A stretch of DNA of 64,000 bases, from positions 289,501 through 353,500 of the forward strand of contig NZ_JAFEMB010000003.1 in assembly GCF_016892705.1 (NCBI RefSeq), written 5' to 3'. Both the position numbers and the translations under genes were made by a program. The stretch is from Microvirga pudoricolor (lineage in GTDB: Bacteria; Pseudomonadota; Alphaproteobacteria; Rhizobiales; Beijerinckiaceae). The notes beneath the pieces are model-generated. The model saw only the letters and a program-made list of their open reading frames with translations. It searched no databases and had not been told where the DNA came from. This document shows positions 35,106-42,999 of this stretch, piece by piece; position 1 is the stretch's first letter; each line of letters begins with the position of its first letter.

Positions 35106-38024
35106 ATGGCCTCCTCTCCCCTCGACACGGACGCGATCCGAGCCCGCCTGTCGGGCCAGACCGGCCAACGATTGTGGCGCAGCCTGGAGGACCTCGCGGA
35201 CGCGCCGGAGATGCGCGCTTATGTGGAGGCCGAGTTCCCGGACCTGATGCGCGCAGGCAGCATCGACCGGCGCACGTTGCTCCGCCTCATGGGCGCATCC
35301 CTGGCCCTGGCCGGCCTCGGCGCATGCGGCGACGGCGGCGTCTCCGGCAAGGCCCCGCTGATTTCCCGCGCCCGCAACGTTCCCGGCGTTGCACCGGGAA
35401 CGCCGGTGATCTTCGCCACCTCCCTGGAGCGGGACGGCTATGGTCTCGGCGTGCTGGTGCGGGCGCAGGACGGGCGGTCGGTGAAGGTGGAGGGCAACCC
35501 GCTCCATCCCGCGAGTCTTGGGGCCACCGATGCGTTCATGCAGGCGGAGGTCCTGTCGCTCTACGACCCCGACCGGTCCCGTTCCTTTCGCGAGAACGGC
35601 CGCGAGCGCCAGGACGGCGATCCCTTGCGCCTGTTGGAGCCGATCCGTGACGCCTTGAGCGCGGGGGAGGGCCGGGGGCTTCACGTGCTGATGGAGCCGA
35701 CGGCGTCCCCGACCGCTTTCCGCCTGGTTCAGGCCGTGCGGAACAGGCTGCCGGGAGCCCGCTGGCACAGGTATGCGCCTCTGGCCGGCGACGCGCGTCA
35801 CGCGGGCGCCACGGAGGCGTTCGGCCGGCCTCTCGACACCCTCTACGACCTGAGCGCCGCTGACGTGATCGTAGCGCTGGGCGGCGACCTGTTCCTGACC
35901 GAGCCTGGCAGCCTGCGCCATGCCGCCGACTATCAGGGGCGTCGGCGGAACGGCGGCGCGGCGACCCGGCTGATCGCCGTGGAGAGCACCCCGAGCCTCG
36001 TCGGCGCGAAGGCGGATGAGCGCGTCGTCCTGAGGCCGCGCGACATGGAGGCCTTCGCCCGGGACATCCTGCGGGCGCTCGATGACCCTGCGGGAGCTGC
36101 CTTAGACCCGCGTGCCCGGCGTCTGGCCTCGGAGCTGCGCGGCGCGGGCCCGCGGGCGCTGGTGACCGTAGGGCGCGAGCAGCCTGCCGCGATCCACGCC
36201 CTGGCCCACCGCATGCATGCGCGGCTCGGCGCCCTCAGCGGCACCGTGCGGCTGCTCGATCCGGTCGTGCCGCCCGTCGCGGGGGACGAATCCCTGTCCG
36301 CCCTGGCGCGGGCTATCGAAGCCGGGTCCGTGTCGCGGCTTCTGATCCTCGGCGGAAACCCGGCCTACGATGGGCCGGCGGATCTCGGCCTCCCGGCCCT
36401 GATCCGACGCGTGCCGTTCTCGGTCCACCTGAGCTCCCATTACGACGAGACCGGACGAGCGTGCCGCTGGCATATCCCGCAATGCCATCCCTTCGAGGCC
36501 TTCGGCGATACGCGCGCGGTCGACGGAACGGCCGGGCTGCGCCAACCGACCCAGGCCCGCCTGGCGCCGTCTTTCAGCCGCGACGAGATCCTGGGCCTTC
36601 TGGCCGGACAGGGCCTGGACGGGATGGCGCTGACCCAGGCCACCTGGCGTGCCGCCTGGGCCGAAACCGGGGAGGCGTCCTTCCGGGGCCGGTGGGAGAA
36701 GGCCCTGGAGGACGGCGTCGTCGAGGGTTCGGCCTCCACGCCGGTGGCCGCCGCGCCCCGCGACGCGCCGGGGACTCCCAACGCGCCGCCGCCGGGCGAG
36801 ACCGATATCGTCTTCGCGCCCGACCCGTCGCTCTGGGACGGGCGCTACGCCAATAACGGCTGGCTCCAGGAACTGCCCAAGCCCTTCACGAAGCAGGCCT
36901 GGGGCAATGCGGCGCTCATCGCCCCAGAGACGGCCGGGCGCCTGGGCCTCTCCAACGGCGCGCATGTCGAGATCGGCGTCGAGGGCCGCAGCATCGTCGC
37001 GCCCGTCTGGCTCCAGCCCGGCCAAGCCCCCGACACCCTGACCCTTCCCTTAGGGTATGGCCGCACGGGCGCGGGCTCTCTCGGGAACGGCATCGGCTTC
37101 GACGCCTACCGGGTTCGTCCCACGGCCCAACCCTGGATCGGCTCGGGCCGGGTCCGGGCGCTCGCCTCGAGCGAAAAGCTCATCTCGACGCAGCATCACC
37201 ATGCCCTGAACAGCGACGACATCATCCGCATCGTCTCTGCCCAGAAACCGGTGGCCGAGGAGCGGCCGGAGCCACCACCCTCCCTGTATCCGCCTTGGAC
37301 CTATGACGGGTACGCCTGGGGCATGGCGGTGGATCTCGACGCCTGCATCGGCTGCAACGCCTGCGTCATCGCCTGTCAGTCGGAGAACAACGTAGCGGTG
37401 GTGGGTCCCGAGGAAGTGGCGCGGGGCCGTGAGATGCATTGGCTTCGCATCGATCGCTACTTCGCCGGCACGACCGAGAACCCCGACACCTATTTCCAGC
37501 CCGTGCCCTGCATGCATTGCGAGACCGCGCCGTGCGAGGTTGTCTGTCCGGTCAATGCCACCGTGCATTCGTCGGAAGGCATCAACGACATGGTGTACAA
37601 CCGTTGCATCGGCACGCGCACCTGCTCCAACAATTGCCCCTACAAAGTGCGCCGCTTCAACTTCCTGGACTATCACGCCACGCCTCTCTCGGCGTCCGAG
37701 GATGTGATGAACCCACAGGTCTCGATCCGCGACCGGGGCGTCATGGAAAAATGCACGTTCTGCATCCAGCGCATCGGCGAGGCGCGCATCAACGCCAGGA
37801 TCGAGAACCGCGAGGTGCGCGACGGCGAGATCCGGACGGCCTGCCAGCAGGCCTGCCCCACCCAGGCGATCACGTTCGGTAACCTGAACGACCGGGAGAG
37901 CGAGGTCAGCCGCGCGAAGGCGAGCGAGCGCAACTACGCGCTCCTGGGCGAACTCAACACCAAGCCCCGCACCACCTACCTGGCACGCATCGAGAAGCAG
38001 TCCGCCGGCGACGTGGAGAAATAG
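35106..38024 (+). CDS. actB: Alternative complex III molybdopterin-like/iron-sulfur subunit
   Basis: A 972-residue fusion of a molybdopterin-oxidoreductase-like domain (about 90-720) and a ferredoxin-like subunit (about 735-950) with four cysteine clusters: ACIGCNACVIACQ, CMHCETAPCEVVCP, CIGTRTCSNNCPY and KCTFCIQ...ACQQACP. In this family the large domain has lost the cofactor. A twin-arginine motif R55-R56 precedes a hydrophobic stretch and a lipobox-like LGAC (C74), so Tat export and lipid anchoring are likely. ATG 35106 lies two bases after the actA stop and was preferred over an upstream in-frame start inside actA. Confidence 0.92.
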   Translation: MASSPLDTDAIRARLSGQTGQRLWRSLEDLADAPEMRAYVEAEFPDLMRAGSIDRRTLLRLMGASLALAGLGACGDGGVSGKAPLISRARNVPGVAPGTPVIFATSLERDGYGLGVLVRAQDGRSVKVEGNPLHPASLGATDAFMQAEVLSLYDPDRSRSFRENGRERQDGDPLRLLEPIRDALSAGEGRGLHVLMEPTASPTAFRLVQAVRNRLPGARWHRYAPLAGDARHAGATEAFGRPLDTLYDLSAADVIVALGGDLFLTEPGSLRHAADYQGRRRNGGAATRLIAVESTPSLVGAKADERVVLRPRDMEAFARDILRALDDPAGAALDPRARRLASELRGAGPRALVTVGREQPAAIHALAHRMHARLGALSGTVRLLDPVVPPVAGDESLSALARAIEAGSVSRLLILGGNPAYDGPADLGLPALIRRVPFSVHLSSHYDETGRACRWHIPQCHPFEAFGDTRAVDGTAGLRQPTQARLAPSFSRDEILGLLAGQGLDGMALTQATWRAAWAETGEASFRGRWEKALEDGVVEGSASTPVAAAPRDAPGTPNAPPPGETDIVFAPDPSLWDGRYANNGWLQELPKPFTKQAWGNAALIAPETAGRLGLSNGAHVEIGVEGRSIVAPVWLQPGQAPDTLTLPLGYGRTGAGSLGNGIGFDAYRVRPTAQPWIGSGRVRALASSEKLISTQHHHALNSDDIIRIVSAQKPVAEERPEPPPSLYPPWTYDGYAWGMAVDLDACIGCNACVIACQSENNVAVVGPEEVARGREMHWLRIDRYFAGTTENPDTYFQPVPCMHCETAPCEVVCPVNATVHSSEGINDMVYNRCIGTRTCSNNCPYKVRRFNFLDYHATPLSASEDVMNPQVSIRDRGVMEKCTFCIQRIGEARINARIENREVRDGEIRTACQQACPTQAITFGNLNDRESEVSRAKASERNYALLGELNTKPRTTYLARIEKQSAGDVEK

Positions 38025-38026
38025 GC

Positions 38027-39337
38027 ATGCGAAGCCGCGCTCGCTCCATTACCACACCGGTCGCCGAAATTCCTCTCGCGCCGCATTTCGGGCCGCTCTG
38101 GTGGGGTGGTCTTCTCGTGGCGCTGTCACTTGTGGGATTGCTCGGGCTGACGCTCGTGTCCTCGCTCATCTTCGGTGTCGGTCTCTGGGGCGTGAACATT
38201 CCCAATGTGTGGGGCTTCGATCTTATCAACTATGCCTGGTGGATCGGCATCGCCAACGGCGCGAGCCTGTTCGCCGCCACCTTGGTGCTGCGCCGCCATG
38301 ACCTGCGCACGGCGGTGAACCGGTTCGCCGAGAGCGTCGCCCTGTTCGGCGTCATCTGCGCCGGCATGTTCCCCATCGTGCATCTGGGGCGGCCCTGGCT
38401 CTTCTATTGGGTGTTTCCCTATCCGGCCACGTACCAGGTCTGGCCGCAGTTCCGCTCCACGCTCACGTGGGATTTCTGGGCCATCAGCACGCATGCGATC
38501 GTCACCACTCTGCTGTGGTACGTGGGCCTGATCCCCGATCTCGCCACTTTGCGCGACCGCGCCCGCAGGCCCCTGGCGAAGCGCGTCTACGGCGTGCTGG
38601 CCCTGGGCTGGCGCGGCTCGGTGCGGCACTGGAGCTATCATCAGGCAGCCTACCGGGTCGTCGCCATCCTGGTCCTGCCCCTTATCCTCGTGATGCAGAG
38701 CACCGTCGCGTTCGAGTTCGCCACCACCCTCGTGCCCGGTTGGCACGAGACGCGCCTGCCCCTGCACTTCGTCGCCACGGGTCTCGTTCAAGGCCTGTCC
38801 ATGGTGCTCGTCATCGCCATGCTGCTGCGCCGGTTCCTGCGGCTCGAGCGATACATCGACGATTATGACGTGGAGCTCCTGGGAAAGCTGACCCTCGCGA
38901 GTGCGCTCGTCTGCGGCTATCTCTACTTCGATGAGTTCATGGCCATTCTGCTCTCCGGTCCCCGCCAGCAGATCGCGGGGCTCAACCGGATGACGGGCGA
39001 ATATGCGGGCCTCTACTGGGCCGCTGTCGTCTATACGGTCCTGATCCCTCAGATCCTTTGGATCAAGGCGGCGAGGCGCAGCGTCGTCGCCACCGTGTTC
39101 GTGGGGCTCGGCATCAGCGCGGGCCTGTGGTTCGACCGCTTCTCCCTCATCGTCGGCGGCTTTCAGCGCGACTACCTCCCGTCCACCTGGCGGTCCTACG
39201 CGCCGACCATCACCGAGACGGGACTTCTCGTCGGGACGGTCGGACTGTTCGCGGCTCTTCTGCTGCTCTTCGTCCGCTTCATCCCCGTCGTCTCCATGTT
39301 CGAAACCCGGCATGACGAGCATGAGGAGGCCTCCTGA
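38027..39337 (+). CDS. actC: Alternative complex III NrfD-type membrane subunit
   Basis: A 436-residue integral membrane protein with about ten helices, the NrfD/PsrC-type quinol-interacting subunit. Characteristic stretches are the early INYAWWIGIANGASLFAATLVLRR split around W72, FPIVHLGRPWLFYWVFPYP and HFVATGLVQGLSMVLVIAML. It starts two bases after actB and its stop overlaps the actD start (TGATG). In solved complexes ActC and ActF form the membrane core with a proposed proton pathway; whether this complex pumps is not known. Confidence 0.92.
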   Translation: MRSRARSITTPVAEIPLAPHFGPLWWGGLLVALSLVGLLGLTLVSSLIFGVGLWGVNIPNVWGFDLINYAWWIGIANGASLFAATLVLRRHDLRTAVNRFAESVALFGVICAGMFPIVHLGRPWLFYWVFPYPATYQVWPQFRSTLTWDFWAISTHAIVTTLLWYVGLIPDLATLRDRARRPLAKRVYGVLALGWRGSVRHWSYHQAAYRVVAILVLPLILVMQSTVAFEFATTLVPGWHETRLPLHFVATGLVQGLSMVLVIAMLLRRFLRLERYIDDYDVELLGKLTLASALVCGYLYFDEFMAILLSGPRQQIAGLNRMTGEYAGLYWAAVVYTVLIPQILWIKAARRSVVATVFVGLGISAGLWFDRFSLIVGGFQRDYLPSTWRSYAPTITETGLLVGTVGLFAALLLLFVRFIPVVSMFETRHDEHEEAS

Positions 39338-39870
39338 TGTCCGAACGCCTGCACGGGGTGATCGCGGAGTTCGACCGGGCGGAGAGCCTGGAGGCCGCCG
39401 TGCGGGACGCCCGCGACGCGGGCTATACCCGCATGGATGCCTTCAGCCCCTTCCCGTTGCGCGAGACGGCGGCCCTGCTGGGCGCGCGGCCGGGCGTCGT
39501 CTTCCGCATCGCCGTCATCGCCGGACTGATCGGCGCGATCCTCCAGTACGGCTCGCAGTACTGGATGAACGCGGTGGACTACCCCATCAATGTGGGCGGG
39601 CGCCCCCTTCATTCGTGGCCCGCCTTCCTCCCGTCCACGGTCATCGTCGCGATCCTCTGGGCGGGTGCGGCCGCGCTCCTGTCGATGCTGTTCATCCTGC
39701 ACCTGCCGCGCCTCCACCACCCGGTCTTCGCCGTGAAGGATTTCGAGCGCGCTTCCGAGGACCGGTTCTTCCTGCTGATCCAGAGCGACGATCCCCGCTT
39801 CGACCTTCCTGGAGTCCATGCGTTCCTCCAGGCCCGAAGGCCTACCGCCGTGCGCGAGGTGCCCGCATGA
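39337..39870 (+). CDS. actD: Alternative complex III subunit ActD (DUF3341)
   Basis: A 177-residue protein with a soluble N-terminal part (LHGVIAEFDRAESLEAAVRD, then GYTRMDAFSPFPLRETAALL), two transmembrane helices (about 58-78 and 100-125) and a C-terminal ferredoxin-like tail (FEREKD-like FERASEDRFFLLIQSDD). This is the standard DUF3341 layout. It overlaps actC by one base and actE by four (ATGA). Confidence 0.9.
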   Translation: MSERLHGVIAEFDRAESLEAAVRDARDAGYTRMDAFSPFPLRETAALLGARPGVVFRIAVIAGLIGAILQYGSQYWMNAVDYPINVGGRPLHSWPAFLPSTVIVAILWAGAAALLSMLFILHLPRLHHPVFAVKDFERASEDRFFLLIQSDDPRFDLPGVHAFLQARRPTAVREVPA

Positions 39871-40349
39871 GGATCGTGATCGCCGTCCCTCTCATCGCCG
39901 CGCTCGCCTTGGCCTCGTGCGATTCCGGCACCGATGACCTGCCCACCACGTCCTCGACCCGCGCCGTCATGCGTGGCGATGCGCCGGTGCCCGCCGGGTC
40001 CGTCCCGCGCGGCGCGGGCGCCGCCGTGCTCGCTCTCGCGGCGCCCGGCCCAGCCGTCACGGACGACCTCCTGCGTCGGGGCGGGGAGCGCTATGCGGTG
40101 TTCTGCACGCCCTGCCACGGCGCGGACGGCAGCGGAAACGGCTCCGTCACCGCCCGAGGCTTCCCGAGGCCTGCTTCCTTTCAGGACGCCCGGCTCGCGA
40201 GCGCCGATCCCGAGCAGATCGTCAGCGTCATCACCCACGGCCTCGGCGCCATGTATCCGCTTGCGGAATCCATCCCGCCGCAGGATCGATGGGCCATCGC
40301 CCATTACGTGAAATCCCTGCAGGCGGGATCGGGGAGCGCCAGGCCATGA
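39867..40349 (+). CDS. actE: Alternative complex III monoheme cytochrome c lipoprotein
   Basis: A 160-residue lipoprotein: signal peptide with lipobox LASC (C18), linker, then a cytochrome c domain with CTPCH at residues 80-84 and a distal methionine candidate in GAMYPLAESIPPQDRW. ActE is the mobile-type monoheme subunit that hands electrons on to the oxidase. The start ATG 39867 is within an ATGA overlap with actD; the longer in-frame region upstream is actD DNA in another frame. Confidence 0.92.
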   Translation: MRIVIAVPLIAALALASCDSGTDDLPTTSSTRAVMRGDAPVPAGSVPRGAGAAVLALAAPGPAVTDDLLRRGGERYAVFCTPCHGADGSGNGSVTARGFPRPASFQDARLASADPEQIVSVITHGLGAMYPLAESIPPQDRWAIAHYVKSLQAGSGSARP

Positions 40350-41395
40350 CGGCGGCCACGGCTCTTCGAACCCCGCGCCATCCGGCGAGCCTTGCGATCG
40401 GAGGTGGGGGCGCAGTCCTGCTCCTGGCCCTGCTCGGAACGGGATCGTTCAGCCTCGAGGGCAACTACCTCGCCTTCATTCTCGTTTTCGGCCTCGTCAT
40501 CGGCAGCCTGGGACTTCTCACGCTGGGCCACCTCATGGGCGAGGAATGGCTTCATCCCGTCCGTCGCGAAGCGGAGGCCGCGTCTCTCACGGCGCCGCTC
40601 CTCCTTCCCGTCGCGGTCCCACTCGCGCTGAACCTCCCGGCGCTGTTCCCGTGGATGGACGGCGGCATGCGTCTCGATCTGCCGGCCCTTCGCGACGTCT
40701 ATCTGTCCGGGCCCTTCTTCGCGGGCCGCGGCCTGATCTATCTCGCGGGCCTGCCGCTTCTGGCCTATGGGGTTGCGCAGGCGAGACAGGTCCGGCGCGC
40801 GAGCATCGTAGGCCTTGTTGTCCTCGTGCCGCTCGCGATGTTCGCGATCCTGGACTGGGTCCTGTCCCGCACGCCGCTCTGGTGGTCGAGCCTGTTCAGC
40901 GTCTCGTTCCTGCTGTCCCAGCTCCTGGCGGCCCTGGCATTGGCGATCCTCGTGTCGCTGCTGCGGCCCGAGCATCACCGTCGGTCCCGCCTGATCAGCC
41001 TGGAACGGGCCCTGCTGACCCTGGCGCTGCTCTCGCTCTGGTCCGGTTTCGCCGAATTCCTGATCGTCTGGTTCACCGATCTCCCACACGAGGCCGCCTG
41101 GTACCTGTCGCGGGCCGGAAACTGGCTCTGGCTGCTGGGAGCCGCCGTCGCCGCCCTCGCTCTGGCGGTCGTGATCCTGGTGCCTCCCGGCATCGGCCGG
41201 GGCATCATCGGCCTGGGGGCGGCCCTGCTGCTTCTGCACCACTTCGCCTACATGACATGGTTGCTTTGGCCGATCACCCATGCGTGGGACCAGTGGAGCT
41301 GGAGCGACGTCACCACCGTGACGGGATTTGCGGCGCTCTGGGCCGGGTGCTACGGCGCGTTGCTGACGCGGCGACGCACGCTCGACCCGCCTTAG
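40346..41395 (+). CDS. actF: Alternative complex III second NrfD-like membrane subunit
   Basis: A 349-residue membrane protein with about ten helices and no cofactor motif, in the position of ActF, the second and shorter NrfD-like subunit. Typical parts are LGLLTLGHLMGEEWLHPVRR near the N-terminus and FAEFLIVWFTDLPHEAAWYL. It starts in an ATGA overlap with actE. Its TAG stop overlaps the stop of the convergent cytochrome gene in TTAG. Confidence 0.88.
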   Translation: MTAATALRTPRHPASLAIGGGGAVLLLALLGTGSFSLEGNYLAFILVFGLVIGSLGLLTLGHLMGEEWLHPVRREAEAASLTAPLLLPVAVPLALNLPALFPWMDGGMRLDLPALRDVYLSGPFFAGRGLIYLAGLPLLAYGVAQARQVRRASIVGLVVLVPLAMFAILDWVLSRTPLWWSSLFSVSFLLSQLLAALALAILVSLLRPEHHRRSRLISLERALLTLALLSLWSGFAEFLIVWFTDLPHEAAWYLSRAGNWLWLLGAAVAALALAVVILVPPGIGRGIIGLGAALLLLHHFAYMTWLLWPITHAWDQWSWSDVTTVTGFAALWAGCYGALLTRRRTLDPP

Positions 41396-41829
41396 TCGGC
41401 GGGTCGCAGGTCCACGGGCAGGTCTGCCGGCGCCACCCGCACGTCCGCCGCCCCGAGCGTGTACAGGTAGGCCGCCATGTCCCGGGCCTCGGCGTCCGTC
41501 ACGCCCATCTTGGGCATGCCGGTCTTCGGTTCGATGGCGGGAGGGTCGACCAGCCATGGCACGAGATGGCGCGGCACGTTGGGCAGGATCCCGGCCAGCA
41601 TCGTGCGCTGCGCGAAGTCGTCAAGCTTCGGTCCCACCATGCCCCGCGCGCCCGGCACGCCCTCGATGGCGTGGCAGGTGCCGCAACCATAGGAATAGAT
41701 GAGATGCCGCCCGCGCTCGGGCTCGGCCCCGGCGATCTGGAGAAAATCCGGCGGCGAGGAGGAATTGCCGCAGGCCGTCAGGCCCGCGAGGGCGAAAAGG
41801 CTTGCAAGGAGGGGCGAACGGCTCGGCAT
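41392..41829 (-). CDS. Lipid-anchored monoheme cytochrome c
   Basis: A 145-residue lipoprotein with signal peptide and lipobox LTAC (C20), then a class I cytochrome c domain with CGTCH at residues 49-53, PKLDDFAQRTMLAGILPNV, and a distal Met in GMPKMGVTDAEARDMAAYLY. It is the only gene of the respiratory locus on the minus strand, sitting between actF and coxB. It is probably the periplasmic electron shuttle or a regulated partner of the oxidase. ATG 41829 was chosen by the signal peptide. The ~115 bases to coxB are a divergent promoter region. Confidence 0.9.
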   Translation of the reverse strand: MPSRSPLLASLFALAGLTACGNSSSPPDFLQIAGAEPERGRHLIYSYGCGTCHAIEGVPGARGMVGPKLDDFAQRTMLAGILPNVPRHLVPWLVDPPAIEPKTGMPKMGVTDAEARDMAAYLYTLGAADVRVAPADLPVDLRPAD

Positions 41830-41943
41830 GAAGGCGCAACCCGGCCCAAGCGGGACGGTTCCATGGCCGGCCCTGCTGGTCCGGCGCAAGCTTCGCCCTA
41901 AGTGACGCCTCATGGAAACGGCACGGGAATTCGACGGGAGCGG

Positions 41944-42999
41944 ATGGAACATCGATCGACCCTTGACGGGCTGACCACTTTCCTCGCGCATCCGCGACGC
42001 ATCGATCCGAGGCCCGCCTGGGGTCGCCTGCTCGCCCTCCCGCTCCTCACGACGCTCTCCGGCTGCCAGGGCGTTCAGTCGGCCCTCGACCCCGCCGCGG
42101 ACGATGCGGGCCGGCTCGCGCTTCTGAGCTGGGTGCTGTTCGGGGGCGGGACGGCGATCTTCGTGCTCGTGATGGCGCTGGTGCTCGTGGCCGTCTACGC
42201 GCCGCCCGAGCGCCGACGATGGCTGGGGTCGTCTCGCGCCATCGTGATCGGCGGCTTCGTGTTTCCCACCGTGACCCTCACCGCCCTTCTGATCTTCGGC
42301 CTCTCCATGATGCGGGCCAATAATGCGTCCGGCGAGGCCGATCCCTTGCGGATCGAAGTGATCGGCGAACAATATTGGTGGCGGGTGACCTATCTGGAGG
42401 ACGGCGCCGACCCCGCTTTCGTGACCGCCAACGAGATCCATGTCCCGGTCGGCAGGCGGGTCCAGATCCTGCTCAAGTCCGCCGACGTGATCCATTCCTT
42501 CTGGATTCCGAACTTCGCCGGCAAGGTCGACATGATTCCGGGGCATACCAACAGCCTGCACTTCACCGCCCAGCGCGAGGGCGTCTATCGCGGGCAGTGC
42601 ACCGAGTTCTGCGGCGACCAGCACGCGCTCATGGTCTTCGACGTGGTGGCGTCGGAGCCGGCCGCCTTCGCGGGATGGCGCACGCGCCAAACGCGGGACG
42701 CTGCCGCTCCGGCGACGCCGTTCCTGGCGAGAGGACAGGAGCTGTTCATCCGCAGCGGCTGCGGCAATTGCCACACGGTGCGCGGCACGCGGGCCGAGGG
42801 CGTTCTCGGGCCGGACCTGACCCATGTGGGCAGCCGCCGCAGCATCGGGGCCGGGGTCTTCCCGAACAATGCCGGAACCCTCGGCGGCTGGATCGCGAAC
42901 ACGCAGCATCTCAAAGGCGGCGCGCGCATGCCGTCCTACGGCAGCTTCACGGGAGAGGAATTGCGGGCGGTGGCCGAGTACATGGAGAGCCTAAAATGA
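41944..42999 (+). CDS. coxB: Cytochrome c oxidase subunit II fused to cytochrome c (caa3 type)
   Basis: A ~351-residue subunit II. It has a lipobox-like LSGC in the signal region, two transmembrane helices, the QYWWRVTYL aromatic motif, a complete CuA site (H184 in DVIHSFWIP; C219, E221, C223, H227, M230 in CTEFCGDQHALM) and a C-terminal cytochrome c domain with CGNCH at 273-277. The fused heme domain defines caa3 oxidases. The start is uncertain between ATG 41944 and GTG 41902. Its stop overlaps the start of the next gene (ATGA). Confidence 0.94.
   Translation: MEHRSTLDGLTTFLAHPRRIDPRPAWGRLLALPLLTTLSGCQGVQSALDPAADDAGRLALLSWVLFGGGTAIFVLVMALVLVAVYAPPERRRWLGSSRAIVIGGFVFPTVTLTALLIFGLSMMRANNASGEADPLRIEVIGEQYWWRVTYLEDGADPAFVTANEIHVPVGRRVQILLKSADVIHSFWIPNFAGKVDMIPGHTNSLHFTAQREGVYRGQCTEFCGDQHALMVFDVVASEPAAFAGWRTRQTRDAAAPATPFLARGQELFIRSGCGNCHTVRGTRAEGVLGPDLTHVGSRRSIGAGVFPNNAGTLGGWIANTQHLKGGARMPSYGSFTGEELRAVAEYMESLK

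Noticed and set aside
42375..42995. N-terminal extension of the oxidase I-III fusion into the coxB region
   Set aside because: The open frame extends upstream, but that part is an out-of-frame reading of coxB. The ATG at 42996 overlaps the coxB stop and begins the conserved subunit I sequence.
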